A stretch of DNA of 64,000 nt from Phenylobacterium aquaticum (GCA_947378305.1 CANCJJ010000003.1:62001-126000); one strand, 5' to 3'. Counted from the stretch's first letter, positions 26,754-36,144 are shown. Notes: generated from the sequence alone by a model not told the origin. A program made the numbers and translations.

Positions 26754-27440
26754 ATGGACGAAACACCCACTGATCTTGATGCCCTTGTGGGCCGGGTTGA
26801 TCCCGATCGCTGGCTTTCAAGCCGGTTTGTTGCCGATGCCTCGGCCCGGGCGGACATTATCGCCCTCTATGCCCTTGACCATGAATTGGCGCGTGCGCCA
26901 CGGGTGGCCTCGAACGCCTTGCTGGGCGAAATCCGCCTGACCTGGTGGCATGAGGTCCTGGACGAAATCTTCGGAGGCAAGCGCGTCAGGCAGCACCCGA
27001 CGGCCCTGGCGCTCCAGGTCGCGGTGCAAGGCCGGGCCCTGGAACGTGACCTCTTGCAGGCCATGATCGATGCGCGTTTCCGTGAACTTGATGCCACGCC
27101 CATGACCCTGGCCGAGGCCCTAGACTGGTCAGAAAACACCGGCGGCGCTGTCGCTGTGCTCGCTGCCCAAATCCTGGATCCAGGTGCCCGGCCTGAGGCG
27201 GCGAGGGCAGGGGGCGCGGCTTGGTCGATTGGTCAGCTCATGGGCACGGCCGGACTTACGGGGCCAGAGGCTCAGGCGGCGCTAAAGCTTGCCCTCAGCC
27301 AGGCGCGTGGACTTTCCGTCGAGGCCTTTCCGGCCATCGCCCATGCAACCCTTGCCCGCCAACGTGCGAGGGGCATGAGGCCCGGTGCACTCACCTCGCG
27401 CCTAAGGGTTTTTGGGGCGGTTCTAAGCGGCCGGGTCTGA
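26754..27440 (+). CDS. Squalene/phytoene synthase-fold protein, NDUFAF6-like
   Basis: The 228-residue protein starts at the ATG at 26754; a GTG at 26712 would read through the terminator hairpin. It has the trans-prenyltransferase fold of the squalene/phytoene synthase family (R-W-L-S-S-R-F-V-A, then [16 protein letters not shown], then H-P-T-A-L-A-L). The catalytic Asp-rich motifs are gone: the first D-x-x-x-D region reads [10 protein letters not shown]. It is also shorter than true synthases (about 280-350 residues). This pattern matches NDUFAF6, a mitochondrial complex I assembly factor, rather than an isoprenoid enzyme. It overlaps trmFO by 18 bp, tail-to-tail. Confidence 0.8.
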   Translation: MDETPTDLDALVGRVDPDRWLSSRFVADASARADIIALYALDHELARAPRVASNALLGEIRLTWWHEVLDEIFGGKRVRQHPTALALQVAVQGRALERDLLQAMIDARFRELDATPMTLAEALDWSENTGGAVAVLAAQILDPGARPEAARAGGAAWSIGQLMGTAGLTGPEAQAALKLALSQARGLSVEAFPAIAHATLARQRARGMRPGALTSRLRVFGAVLSGRV

Positions 27441-28814
27441 GCCTAACCAACTGGCCAGGTCTGCCAGGGCGCGTTCGCCCACGAGACGCTTTTTATTCCT
27501 GCCTTTTTCCTTGGACCCCAACCGGCGTCCATCCTCAGCGCGCTTGTCGACCTCGACGCTAGGCATCAGGCCGTAATTGATATTCATGGGCTGGAAGGAG
27601 CCCTTGCCGCCATCCAGGTGGCCGCCGGTAATATGCCCGATCAGGGCCCCGTGGGCGGTTGTGGCGGGGGGCGCCTCAAGGGTACGTCCCAGGCGTTCCG
27701 CCGCAGCAAACCGGCCTGCCAGCAAGCCCACGGCGGCACTTTCGACATAGCCCTCAACCCCTGTGACCTGACCGGCAAATCTCAGGCGTGGCGCGGCGCG
27801 CAGGCGGAGCTGGCCATCGAGAACGCGCGGGCTGTTTATGAAGGTATTGCGGTGCAGTCCGCCCAGGCGAGGGAAGACCGCCTTTTCCAGGCCAGGAATG
27901 GTGCGGAAGATATCCGCCTGAACGCCGTGTTTGAGCTTGGTCTGGAAACCGACCATGTTCCAGAGGGTACCCAGGGCATTGTCCTGGCGCAGCTGGACCA
28001 CCGCCCAGGCCTTTTCCTGCGGATTATGTTCATTAGTCAGGCCCACAGGCTTCATGGGGCCATGGCGCAGGGTTTCGCGCCCACGTTCGGCCATGACTTC
28101 AATCGGCAGGCAGCCGTCGAAATAGGGAACATTTTCCCAGTCCTTGAATTCGGTCTTGGGACCCGTCAGCAGGGCGTCGATGAAGGCTTCGTACTGGGCC
28201 TTGTCCATGGGACAGTTGATATAGGCCGCAGCGTCCCCGCCTGGCCCGACCTTGTCATATCGCGACTGACGCCAGGCAATGTCCATGTCTATGGAGTCCA
28301 GGCTCACAATCGGCGCAATGGCGTCGAAAAAGGAAAGCTGATCTTCGCCGGTCAGGCCCTGGATCGCTTGGGCCAGGGCCGGCGAGGTGAGGGGGCCGGT
28401 GGCCACGATAACATTGTCCCAGGACTCGGGCGGCAGGCCCGCAATTTCTTCCCGGGCAATGGTGATCAGGGGATGGGCCTCAAGGCGTGCGGTAACGGCG
28501 GCGGAAAACCCGTCCCGATCTACGGCCAGAGCCCCGCCTGCAGGAACCTGATGGGCATCGCCGCAGGCCATGATGATGGACCCCATGGCGCGCATTTCAG
28601 CATGCAGGAGACCGACGGCATTTCCGGTCCAGTCATCAGCCCGGAACGAATTGGAGCAGACCAGTTCAGCCAGGGCCTCGGTCTGGTGCGCATCTGTGCC
28701 CCGAACCGGGCGCATTTCGTGCAGGACGACGGGGACGCCCGCCTGGGCGATCTGCCAGCTGGCTTCAGAACCCGCCAGGCCACCGCCGATTACATGTACA
28801 GGAGATATGGTCAT
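27423..28814 (-). CDS. trmFO: Methylenetetrahydrofolate--tRNA-(uracil-5-)-methyltransferase TrmFO
   Basis: The 463-residue flavoprotein has an N-terminal FAD-binding [12 protein letters not shown], then [25 protein letters not shown] and the later [11 protein letters not shown] block, all TrmFO signatures. It makes 5-methyluridine at position 54 of tRNA, using methylenetetrahydrofolate as carbon donor and FADH2 as reductant. The last 18 bp overlap the end of the NDUFAF6-like gene on the other strand. Confidence 0.96.
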   Translation of the reverse strand: MTISPVHVIGGGLAGSEASWQIAQAGVPVVLHEMRPVRGTDAHQTEALAELVCSNSFRADDWTGNAVGLLHAEMRAMGSIIMACGDAHQVPAGGALAVDRDGFSAAVTARLEAHPLITIAREEIAGLPPESWDNVIVATGPLTSPALAQAIQGLTGEDQLSFFDAIAPIVSLDSIDMDIAWRQSRYDKVGPGGDAAAYINCPMDKAQYEAFIDALLTGPKTEFKDWENVPYFDGCLPIEVMAERGRETLRHGPMKPVGLTNEHNPQEKAWAVVQLRQDNALGTLWNMVGFQTKLKHGVQADIFRTIPGLEKAVFPRLGGLHRNTFINSPRVLDGQLRLRAAPRLRFAGQVTGVEGYVESAAVGLLAGRFAAAERLGRTLEAPPATTAHGALIGHITGGHLDGGKGSFQPMNINYGLMPSVEVDKRAEDGRRLGSKEKGRNKKRLVGERALADLASWLGSDPAA

Positions 28815-28946
28815 GCGTGACTAACTAGCAACGATCCGGACAGATCGCGAGAGGGCATGCCAGAAGTCTTGCGAAGCGTCATTGGAGGGCCTCAATGTGA
28901 GGCGATAAGAAGCCGAGTCGTTGAAGCCCTCGGCCCAGGGAAAAAC

Positions 28947-29849
28947 ATGAGTGCCTTTTTGCAGATTGATGCCGCGTTTGAAGGGTTCCGGATTACGCGG
29001 GAACGCCCGAAGGCACTTTTGATCTGGACGGTGTTTTCCCTGATCATCAGCATGGTCACCCCGGTTTTGCTCATCTTGCTGGGCCTGGGTGATAATCTGG
29101 AAGCCCTGGAAGCCACAGCCAATAGCAAGTCGGCAGACCCAGCGGCAGCCTTGGAAAACCTGCGCAACCTTCTCCCCTTCTATGCCCTCCTGATCCCCTT
29201 CAGCCTGACTTTTCAGTCGATGATTGCTGCTGCGATCTATCGCACGGTGCTTCATCCGGAAGACTCCCGACTTGGTTATCTGCGGCTTGGGCGGGATGAG
29301 CTCAGGCTGGTGATTTTGTCGGTCATCTATACGGGCCTGGCAGTTCTTGCCGTGTTTGTCGTTGCCCTGCTCGGGGGAATTGCGAGCGCGATTGCGTCAA
29401 AGGTCGGTCTGTCTGCGCCCCTGATCGGTATTGGGCTTGGTTTCTTTCTCTTGGGCATTCTTGTTTACGTCGCTGTTCGAATGTCTCTGGCGCCCATCAT
29501 CACCTTCTCTGAAGGCCGGCTTGCCATCTTTGAGTCCTGGGCCCTGACCCGAGGGCATTTCTGGTCGATCACGCTGAGCTATCTCGTTGCCTTTTTCAGC
29601 GTTATTGCCGTCATATTGTTGGCAACAGTGATCTTCATGGTTTTGGCTGCGATTGCCGCGGGTGGAAACTTTGAGGCCGTTGGGGCCCTGTTCAAGCCTG
29701 ACCTTTCCTCCCTGGCAGCCTACTTCACCCCGGCGCGGGTGCTCTATTCCATGCTGGGTGCCTTGCTGACCTCGATCTATTACGCGGTCGTGATCGCCCC
29801 CGGTGCGCTGATCTACCATAGCCTGAACATGGCCCCGGCGAAGTCCTAG
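28947..29849 (+). CDS. Multi-pass membrane protein of unknown function
   Basis: I use the ATG at 28947, preceded by CAGGGA; the frame is open 30 codons further upstream but that part is polar and unlike the rest. The 300-residue protein starts M-S-A-F-L-Q-I-D-A-A-F-E-G-F and has about six hydrophobic segments (near residues 21-48, 75-100, 115-145, 155-180, 200-235 and 255-290), with no charged catalytic motif that I can see. It resembles in general the predicted membrane domains of the glycerophosphodiesterase-associated or DUF975 type, but I cannot assign a family. It is divergent from trmFO and tail-to-tail with the GST gene. Confidence 0.72.
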   Translation: MSAFLQIDAAFEGFRITRERPKALLIWTVFSLIISMVTPVLLILLGLGDNLEALEATANSKSADPAAALENLRNLLPFYALLIPFSLTFQSMIAAAIYRTVLHPEDSRLGYLRLGRDELRLVILSVIYTGLAVLAVFVVALLGGIASAIASKVGLSAPLIGIGLGFFLLGILVYVAVRMSLAPIITFSEGRLAIFESWALTRGHFWSITLSYLVAFFSVIAVILLATVIFMVLAAIAAGGNFEAVGALFKPDLSSLAAYFTPARVLYSMLGALLTSIYYAVVIAPGALIYHSLNMAPAKS

Positions 29850-29865
29850 CCGGGACTTTGGTGAC

Positions 29866-30477
29866 CTAGGCCAGGGCGCTCGGTCGCGCGGTCATTCTGG
29901 CGTGCCAGGCTGCGAGATTGGTGAAATCGCCTTCGAGGGGCAGGCCGATCCAGTCGGCGAAATCCACCGTTGAGAGCAGGCAGATATCGGCCATGCTGAG
30001 CTGGTTGCCGACCACGAAGTCGTGACCCTCCAGTTCACGGTCCAGATATTTTTGAGCCCCCTTGTAGGTCTCCCGGTTCGACTCTCCGAAATCCTTGAAC
30101 TGGGTCAGCAGGGCCGCGGTGCGGGGATGGGCATGTCGCCAGAAATTTCCCACCGGCATCATGACCGTGAATTCGATCCGCCGGATCCACTGATCGATCA
30201 GGGCAGATTCGACCGCACCTTGGCCAAACAGGGGCGGTTCCGGATGGGTGGCCTCAAAAAAGCGGCAGATGGACACGGTTTCGGAAATGCAGGTGCCGTC
30301 ATCGAGTTCCAGGGTCGGGATCTGGCCCATCGAGTTTTTGGCGCGAAATTCCGGTGACTTGTGCTCCCGCTTCATCATGTCGACGCGGGTTTCTGGCAGG
30401 TCGATCCCCTTTTCCGCCAGGAATATCCGCACGCGACGGGGATTCGGGGCTGGGTTTGGTGCGCCATAGAGGATCAT
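29866..30477 (-). CDS. Glutathione S-transferase family protein
   Basis: This is a 203-residue two-domain GST. The N-terminal thioredoxin-like domain has P-N-P-R-R-V-R-I-F-L-A-E-K-G-I, N-S-M-G-Q-I-P-T-L-E-L-D-D-G and I-S-E-T-V-S-I-C-R-F, the last two forming the glutathione-binding cis-Pro and Glu-Ser site. The C-terminal helical domain has S-M-A-D-I-C-L-L-S-T-V-D-F-A. The substrate is unknown. It lies downstream of uvrA on the same strand with a 65-bp gap, but a functional link is not evident. Confidence 0.92.
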   Translation of the reverse strand: MILYGAPNPAPNPRRVRIFLAEKGIDLPETRVDMMKREHKSPEFRAKNSMGQIPTLELDDGTCISETVSICRFFEATHPEPPLFGQGAVESALIDQWIRRIEFTVMMPVGNFWRHAHPRTAALLTQFKDFGESNRETYKGAQKYLDRELEGHDFVVGNQLSMADICLLSTVDFADWIGLPLEGDFTNLAAWHARMTARPSALA

Positions 30478-30542
30478 GTCTTCGTTTCCCTAACTGGTTT
30501 TCAGTCAGGTTAGAGCCCCGATTTGCATCTGAACAGCCCCCT

Positions 30543-33437
30543 TTAGGCCTCCAGCAGGGCCCGGCGTGCGGCGCGCCTGCGCGTATGCCGATCCAGCAAT
30601 TCCTTCAGATAGTGACCCGTCCAGCTCTTCGGATTGGCCGCGACCTGTTCGGGCGTACCGACCGCCACGATCTCGCCCCCGCCATCGCCGCCTTCCGGAC
30701 CGAAGTCCAGGATCCAGTCTGCGGTCTTCACCACATCAAGATTATGCTCGATGACAACCATGGTGTTTCCCTGGTCGGCCAGTTCATGCAGGACTTCCAG
30801 CAGCTTCTTGACGTCCTCAAAGTGTAGGCCGGTCGTAGGCTCATCAAGAATATAGAGGGTCTTGCCCGTGGCGCGACGCGACAGTTCCTTGGAGAGCTTG
30901 ACCCGCTGGGCCTCGCCGCCGGACAGGGTGGTGGCCGACTGGCCGACCTTCACATATCCCAGCCCCACCTTTTGCAGGGTCGCCATTTTCTCGCGGACCG
31001 AGGGAACAGCCTTGAAGAACTCATGGGCCTCATCGACCGTCATATCCAGGACGTTGGATATGGACTTGCCCTTGAAGACCACCTCAAGGGTTTCACGATT
31101 GTACCGTTTGCCGTGGCAGATATCGCAGGTTACGTAGACGTCGGGCAGGAAGTGCATTTCAATCTTGATCAATCCATCGCCCTGGCAGGCTTCGCATCGC
31201 CCACCCTTGACGTTGAAACTGAACCGACCGGGACCATAGCCCCTGGCCTTGGCTTCCGGCAGACCGGCAAACCAGTCCCGAATGGGTTGAAAGGCCCCCG
31301 TGTAGGTCGCGGGATTAGACCTTGGTGTCCGTCCGATGGGGGACTGGTCTATGTCTATGACCTTGTCGAACTGCTCCAGCCCCTCAATACGCTCATGGGG
31401 GGCGGGGGCGTCCGAGGCATTGTGCAGCCTTCGGGCGGCGGCCTTGTAGAGGGTCTCGATGGTGAAGGTGGACTTCCCCCCGCCGGACACCCCCGTAATG
31501 CAGGTAAAGGTTCCAAGCGGGATCTCGCCTGTGACCCCCTTCAGGTTATTGCCCGTGGCTCCTATGACCCGGACCTTCCGCTTGGTGATCGGGCGGCGAT
31601 CCAGGGGGACGGCGATTTCACGCTGGCCGGTGAGGTATTGACCGGTAAGGCTCGCCGGGTCTGCCATGACCTCGGCCGGGCGACCCTGGCTGATAATATG
31701 CCCGCCATGCACCCCTGCGGCGGGGCCCATGTCGATGACGTGGTCTGCGCTCAGTATGGCTTCTTCGTCGTGCTCAACCACCAGGACGGAATTGCCCAGG
31801 TCCCGCAGGCCCTTGAGGCTTTCCAGCAGGCGGGTGTTGTCGCGCTGATGCAGGCCAATCGAGGGTTCATCCAGAACATAGAGAACACCCGTCAATCCGG
31901 AGCCGATCTGGCTCGCCAGCCGGATACGCTGACTCTCCCCCCCCGAAAGGGTGCCCGAGGCACGCGACAGGTTTAGATAGTCCAGACCGACATTGACCAG
32001 AAACCGCAGTCGATCATTGATTTCTTTCAGAATTCGGCGGGCAATCGCCATCTGCTTTTCAGTCAGTCGGCTTTCCAGGGCCGTGAACCATTCTCCCGCC
32101 AAGCGAATGGACAGGCGGGATACTTCCCCGACATGGTGCCCGTCAATCTTGACCGACAGGGCCTCCGGCTTCAGGCGGTAGCCATTGCAGGCCTCGCAGG
32201 GGGTTTCTGACTGGTATCGCCCCAGTTCTTCCCGCACCCAGGCGCTATCGGTCTCACGCCAGCGGCGTTCGAGATTTGGCAAGACCCCTTCGAAGGCCTT
32301 GTTGACCTCATATTTGCGGGCATTGTCATCATAGATGAACTTGACCTTCTCGCCCTTGGACCCAAACAGCACCACCCTCTGGGCTGCCTCGGGAAGCATC
32401 CACCAAGGCTCGTCCATCGAGAACTCATAATGGCGGGCCAGGGCCTGCAGCGTCTGGGTGTAGAGCGGGGAGGGCCCCTTTGCCCAGGGCGAGATCGCGC
32501 CCTTGTGCAGGGACTTTTCCTTGTCGGGCACCACCATGTCCGGATCGAAGGCAAGCTTTGCTCCCAGTCCGTCGCAGGCGGGACAGGCTCCAAACGGGTT
32601 GTTGAATGAGAATAGTCGGGGCTCGATCTCGCTGATGGTGAAGCCGGACACCGGGCAGGCGAATTTTTCAGAGAAGATCAGGCGTCGGGGTTCACTCTCT
32701 CCCTCTGCAAGGCTGGCCCATTCAGCTACGGCGATGCCGTCCGCGAGCTTGAGCGCCGTCTCCAGGGAGTCCGCATAGCGGCTGTCCTGGCCGGACTTGG
32801 TCACCAGCCGGTCGACGACGACGTCGATGTCATGCTTGAACTTCTTGTCCAGAACCGGGGCATCTTCGATGGGGTAGAAGTCCCCGTCGATCTTCAGGCG
32901 CTGGAAGCCCGCCTTTTGCCAGTCCGCAATCTCCTTGCGGTATTCACCCTTGCGACCGCGCACCACCGGTGCCAGCAAATAGATCCGCTCGCCGTCAGGC
33001 AGGGCGCTCAGCTTGTCCACCATCATCGAGACCGTCTGGCTCTCGATGGGAAGACCCGTCGCCGGGGAGTAGGGCACGCCCACCCTGGCCCAGAGCAGGC
33101 GCATATAGTCGTGAATTTCCGTCACCGTGCCGACCGTGGAGCGGGGATTGCGGCTGGTGGTCTTCTGTTCGATGGAGATGGCCGGGGACAGGCCTTCGAT
33201 CAGGTCCACATCCGGCTTGCTCATCAGCTCCAGAAACTGCCGGGCATAGGCCGACAGGCTTTCAACATAGCGCCTCTGGCCCTCCGCATAGATGGTGTCA
33301 AAGGCGAGCGAGCTCTTGCCGGACCCCGACAGCCCGGTCAGGACCACCAGCTCTCCTCTCGGGATATCGACGTCGATATCCTTCAGGTTGTGCTCACGGG
33401 CTCCACGAACGCGGATAAAATTGAGGTTTTCAGCCAT
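30543..33437 (-). CDS. uvrA: Excinuclease ABC subunit UvrA
   Basis: This 964-residue DNA-damage recognition ATPase has two ABC modules. The first Walker A is G-L-S-G-S-G-K-S-S near residue 36 and the second G-V-S-G-G-G-K-S-T near residue 660. Both signature motifs are seen (T-L-S-G-G-E-S-Q-R and T-L-S-G-G-E-A-Q-R). The zinc-binding C-x-x-C pairs include [21 protein letters not shown] and C-D-I-C-H-G-K. It loads UvrB at bulky lesions in nucleotide excision repair. A LexA-type box lies 80 bp upstream of the ATG, so it should be SOS-regulated. Confidence 0.97.
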   Translation of the reverse strand: MAENLNFIRVRGAREHNLKDIDVDIPRGELVVLTGLSGSGKSSLAFDTIYAEGQRRYVESLSAYARQFLELMSKPDVDLIEGLSPAISIEQKTTSRNPRSTVGTVTEIHDYMRLLWARVGVPYSPATGLPIESQTVSMMVDKLSALPDGERIYLLAPVVRGRKGEYRKEIADWQKAGFQRLKIDGDFYPIEDAPVLDKKFKHDIDVVVDRLVTKSGQDSRYADSLETALKLADGIAVAEWASLAEGESEPRRLIFSEKFACPVSGFTISEIEPRLFSFNNPFGACPACDGLGAKLAFDPDMVVPDKEKSLHKGAISPWAKGPSPLYTQTLQALARHYEFSMDEPWWMLPEAAQRVVLFGSKGEKVKFIYDDNARKYEVNKAFEGVLPNLERRWRETDSAWVREELGRYQSETPCEACNGYRLKPEALSVKIDGHHVGEVSRLSIRLAGEWFTALESRLTEKQMAIARRILKEINDRLRFLVNVGLDYLNLSRASGTLSGGESQRIRLASQIGSGLTGVLYVLDEPSIGLHQRDNTRLLESLKGLRDLGNSVLVVEHDEEAILSADHVIDMGPAAGVHGGHIISQGRPAEVMADPASLTGQYLTGQREIAVPLDRRPITKRKVRVIGATGNNLKGVTGEIPLGTFTCITGVSGGGKSTFTIETLYKAAARRLHNASDAPAPHERIEGLEQFDKVIDIDQSPIGRTPRSNPATYTGAFQPIRDWFAGLPEAKARGYGPGRFSFNVKGGRCEACQGDGLIKIEMHFLPDVYVTCDICHGKRYNRETLEVVFKGKSISNVLDMTVDEAHEFFKAVPSVREKMATLQKVGLGYVKVGQSATTLSGGEAQRVKLSKELSRRATGKTLYILDEPTTGLHFEDVKKLLEVLHELADQGNTMVVIEHNLDVVKTADWILDFGPEGGDGGGEIVAVGTPEQVAANPKSWTGHYLKELLDRHTRRRAARRALLEA

Positions 33438-33516
33438 GGGGTTCCGAACTGTCCCTGATCCACAGCCAGGACTGCGACGGGGGGTAATCTAGTGTGATCC
33501 ACGTGGGATAACACGG

Positions 33517-33531
33517 GAACATTTACGGAAC
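33517..33531 (-). promoter_or_regulatory. LexA (SOS) box upstream of uvrA
   Basis: On the minus strand GTTC-N7-GTTC (GTTCCGTAAATGTTC) is an exact match to the alphaproteobacterial SOS box. It ends 80 bp before the uvrA ATG, as expected for an operator overlapping the promoter. Confidence 0.82.
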
Positions 33532-33551
33532 CAGCCATCTGGACGCCAAGC

Positions 33552-33584
33552 CGACTTCCCCAGGCGTGCTTCCCGGGGAAGTCG
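33552..33584. repeat. Long inverted repeat between the thioesterase gene and uvrA
   Basis: Two perfect 10-bp arms (CGACTTCCCC / GGGGAAGTCG) flank a 13-nt loop. It begins 27 bp after the stop of the minus-strand thioesterase gene and lies upstream of the uvrA LexA box. No T-run follows on either strand, so it is not a classic intrinsic terminator. It may be a Rho-type or RNA-stabilising 3' hairpin of the ribH operon. Confidence 0.5.
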
Positions 33585-33610
33585 TCTAAGGCCAAGCTTG
33601 TCCGATGTTA

Positions 33611-34030
33611 TCACGCCGGACGTTTTACGGTCCTAAAGACGGCATGGGCCTTGGCGCAAACCTCGCCGTCCGCCGTGACGAAGGCCTGGGCGAAGCTGAG
33701 GGTCGATCCAGTCTTCACAAACACCGTATCAAATTCCAGCCATTGGCCAATCCGGGCGGTGCCCAGAAAGTCGACACTTAGATTGACCGTGACATAGCTT
33801 GTCTCGCCGCCACTGGCCTGGCCGCAGGACAGACCCATGGCGTTGTCGGCAAGGGCGGAGATCAGCCCTCCGTGGACAAAGCCGCGGCTGTTTGTGTGCG
33901 GCACCGCAGCTCGAAGGGCCAGGACGACCTTGCGGTCTTCCTGGCGGCTATAGAGCGGTTCCCAGGGATCGGTGAGCGGGCTCTGCCGGTAATGGCGGAC
34001 ATACCCCGGGGGGATCGGGTCCGTACTCAT
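33611..34030 (-). CDS. PaaI-type hotdog-fold thioesterase
   Basis: The 139-residue protein carries the PaaI/YdiI hotdog signature N-S-R-G-F-V-H-G-G-L-I-S-A-L-A-D-N-A-M-G, which contains the catalytic helix and Gly-rich loop, followed by T-V-N-L-S-V-D-F-L-G-T-A-R-I-G. Proteins of this family hydrolyse acyl-CoA thioesters, often aromatic ones; the substrate here is not known. Its ATG overlaps the ribH stop by 4 bp, so it should be translated with ribH from the FMN-riboswitch-controlled message. That is an unexpected place for a thioesterase. Confidence 0.9.
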   Translation of the reverse strand: MSTDPIPPGYVRHYRQSPLTDPWEPLYSRQEDRKVVLALRAAVPHTNSRGFVHGGLISALADNAMGLSCGQASGGETSYVTVNLSVDFLGTARIGQWLEFDTVFVKTGSTLSFAQAFVTADGEVCAKAHAVFRTVKRPA

Positions 34031-34539
34031 CCCCCAGTTCCTGTCAGACGGTGCAGGCTCTCCAGAGTCTGAAGACAGGCCCTGGCTGCCTCGGCACCCT
34101 TTTGGACAAAATGGCCTTGGAAGAATCCCTGGTGGACGGGGGTTTCCTGGAAATGATGGGGCGTAAGCACAACGGAAAAAACCGGAATTTCGGTATCTAG
34201 CTGGACCTTCATCAGGCCGTTCACCACCGTCTCCGCGACAAATTCATGGCGATAAATTCCCCCGTCGACCACAAAGGCTGCAGCAACCACGGCGGCATAT
34301 TTGGCCGAGCGGGCCAGGGTCTGGGCGTGGAGGGGGATCTCGAAGGCACCTGGCGTCTGGAAAATATCCACGGCCGTCGCCGGGAAGCCAAGTTTCACCA
34401 TTTCGGCGACAAATCCCTCCCGAGCCTTGTCGACAATATCATGGTGCCAGCCCGCCTGGACAAAGGCGATCCGCGCGGGGCGATAGGCACCATTCGCGGT
34501 ACGATATTCAGAAATCTGAGCAGTTTTAGATTGGGTCAT
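34027..34539 (-). CDS. ribH: 6,7-dimethyl-8-ribityllumazine synthase, type II (RibH2-like)
   Basis: I use the ATG at 34539, with GGAG 8 bp upstream, rather than the GTG eight codons earlier. The 170-residue enzyme has the lumazine synthase blocks R-I-A-F-V-Q-A-G-W-H, T-P-G-A-F-E-I-P-L-H-A and V-V-D-G-G-I-Y-R-H-E-F-V, with the catalytic His. The T-P-H-H-F-Q-E segment is typical of the decameric type II (Brucella RibH2-like) group. It condenses 5-amino-6-ribitylaminouracil with 3,4-dihydroxybutanone phosphate in riboflavin synthesis. No other rib gene is nearby, and the gene sits alone behind an FMN riboswitch. Confidence 0.93.
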   Translation of the reverse strand: MTQSKTAQISEYRTANGAYRPARIAFVQAGWHHDIVDKAREGFVAEMVKLGFPATAVDIFQTPGAFEIPLHAQTLARSAKYAAVVAAAFVVDGGIYRHEFVAETVVNGLMKVQLDTEIPVFSVVLTPHHFQETPVHQGFFQGHFVQKGAEAARACLQTLESLHRLTGTGG

Positions 34540-34623
34540 GGTCAACTCCGATTGAGGAACCACGACTCAGGGAGACACCAGTCGACAGACTCCTCCCGGG
34601 ATTGGAGGTGCCCTCATCCAGTG
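34540..34623 (-). promoter_or_regulatory. Leader between FMN aptamer and ribH (expression platform)
   Basis: This 84-nt stretch can form a CCTCC...GGAGG stem (34591-34607) and holds the ribH Shine-Dalgarno (GGAG). No U-run is seen, so control of translation start is more likely than attenuation. This is inference from sequence only. Confidence 0.4.
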
Positions 34624-34777
34624 GTTCTCATAACCGGACTCTAACCGTCGGCCCCGGAATCCAACCGGTGTCTGCTGCCTCCCCGGACTTGAGGGTCGGG
34701 GAGCGCCCGCGGGCTCGTGCATCACCTTGCAGCTCTGCCATTACCGCCGGTGGGGACTTTCACCCCGCCCTGAGAAC
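34624..34777 (-). ncRNA. FMN riboswitch (RFN element)
   Basis: On the minus strand the conserved blocks appear in order: GTTCTCA (P1, 34777-34771), AGGGCGGGGTGAAAGTCCCC, ACCGGCGGTAA, AGCCCGCGGGCGCT, then GATTCCGGGGCCGACGGT, TAGAGTCCGG and the closing TGAGAAC (34630-34624), which pairs exactly with the first block. It binds flavin mononucleotide and represses the downstream riboflavin gene. The rest of the 358-bp gap up to 34897 holds only its upstream promoter region; I see no gene there. Confidence 0.96.
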
Positions 34778-34897
34778 GCGTGACACTGGAAATGCCCAGC
34801 GACCCCACAAGCTAGGACGAGGAACCAAATTTGAACAAGTCTAAAAATCTATCAGTGCTGTCAGGTGGTCCAGGATCAGCCGTCGTAACGTCCACGG

Positions 34898-36115
34898 CTA
34901 TTTTCCCTTAAGCGCCTCGACCTCACGCATGACTCGCAAGGCATTGCCGCCCCAGACCTTGGCCACATCCGCCTTGGTGTATCCTGCCGCCATCAGTCTT
35001 TGGGTGATGGCCGGATAGGCGGTGACATCGTTCAGGCCATCAATCCCGCCACCGCCGTCAAAGTCTCCAGAGACCCCCACGTCATCAATGCCCGCTACCT
35101 CAATGGCGTGAAGCATGTGTTTCATGAAGTCATCAAGGTTGGCGCGGGGAACCGGCCATTTCGCGTCAATGGCCGTCTTGCCGGCGATAAAGGCCTTCCG
35201 CTGCTCAGGCGTCATTTCCCGGGTCGCCCCGATGTCCTGCATCAGCTTCGCCAGGGCTGCATCCCGCTCCAGAATCTTGGGGGTCGGAACCATGTAGTTT
35301 GAAAAGGCATTGATCTGAATGACCCCGCCATGGGCCGCCAGGGCGCGCAGGCGATCATCGTCGATATTGCGCGGGTGGTTGAAAATCGCCTTGCTGCCGG
35401 AGTGAGACAGGATGATCGGGGCCGTGGACAGGGTCAGGATCTGATCCAGAACCTGATCGGAGGCATGGCTTGCATCAATGATCAGACCCAGTCGGTTGGC
35501 CTCGGCCACAAAGGCCTTGCCCTTGGGCGAAAGCCCGCCCCATTCCGGCTTGTCCGTTGCGGAATCTGCCAGGTCATTGTTCAGGAAATGGACCGGCCCC
35601 ATCATTCGGACACCCAGGGCATAAAAGGTGCCCATCAGGGACAGGTCACCTGCGACGGGCGAGCCGTTTTCCATGCTCATGAAGACGATATGCTTCTTTG
35701 CAGCCAGGATCTTCGCGGCATCGTCGGCCTTTAGAGCCAGGGAGAATTCAGCCGAATGGCGGGCGACCATTTCATGGATCTCGGTGGCCCGGACCAGGGC
35801 CTTGTCCCGTGCATCCGCATTGCCCTCCGGTCCGCGCGCGCCCTGGGGCGTAAATACCGCAAAGAAACCGCCGTCCACGCCGCCCTCAATCATCCGGGGC
35901 AGGTCAACCTGGCTTCCATCTGCCGTGACCGAGTGGCGATCGAGAATGTCCCAGCCCGGAATGTGGAAATTTGCTGGCGTGTCAAAATGCGTATCCAGGA
36001 CGATCGCGTCTGCGTGGGCAGATTTCCACGCCGGTGTCGCCTTGGTGCCTGCAGCAAGGGCCGTTCCTGCTGTGGTCGCAATCAGCAGGGCTAGGGGCAG
36101 GGCAGCACGTCTCAT
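34898..36115 (-). CDS. Secreted membrane-type dipeptidase (peptidase family M19)
   Basis: I use the ATG at 36115, with GGAG 8 bp upstream, which gives a clean signal peptide (MRRAALPLALLIATTAGTAL, then A-A-G). The longer frame adds nine residues. The 405-residue protein has the M19 metal site D-T-H-F-D-T near residue 40, a bridging Glu in S-M-E-N-G, the Asp/His block G-L-I-I-D-A-S-H-A-S and later P-I-I-L-S-H-S-G-S. M19 enzymes cleave dipeptides, including D-amino-acid ones, and some act on wall peptides. It should be periplasmic. It lies alone between ribH and the flagellar genes. Confidence 0.93.
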   Translation of the reverse strand: MRRAALPLALLIATTAGTALAAGTKATPAWKSAHADAIVLDTHFDTPANFHIPGWDILDRHSVTADGSQVDLPRMIEGGVDGGFFAVFTPQGARGPEGNADARDKALVRATEIHEMVARHSAEFSLALKADDAAKILAAKKHIVFMSMENGSPVAGDLSLMGTFYALGVRMMGPVHFLNNDLADSATDKPEWGGLSPKGKAFVAEANRLGLIIDASHASDQVLDQILTLSTAPIILSHSGSKAIFNHPRNIDDDRLRALAAHGGVIQINAFSNYMVPTPKILERDAALAKLMQDIGATREMTPEQRKAFIAGKTAIDAKWPVPRANLDDFMKHMLHAIEVAGIDDVGVSGDFDGGGGIDGLNDVTAYPAITQRLMAAGYTKADVAKVWGGNALRVMREVEALKGK

Positions 36116-36144
36116 GGCATGAACTCCGAAAATCATCTTCACGG

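Noticed and set aside
26754-27440. Functional squalene or phytoene synthase
   Set aside because: Both Asp-rich diphosphate-binding motifs are missing and no carotenoid or hopanoid genes are nearby.
27618-28820. A 400-codon plus-strand open frame opposite trmFO
   Set aside because: It is the mirror of a clear TrmFO gene with FAD motif. GC-rich coding DNA leaves long open antisense frames; its translation has no recognisable domain.
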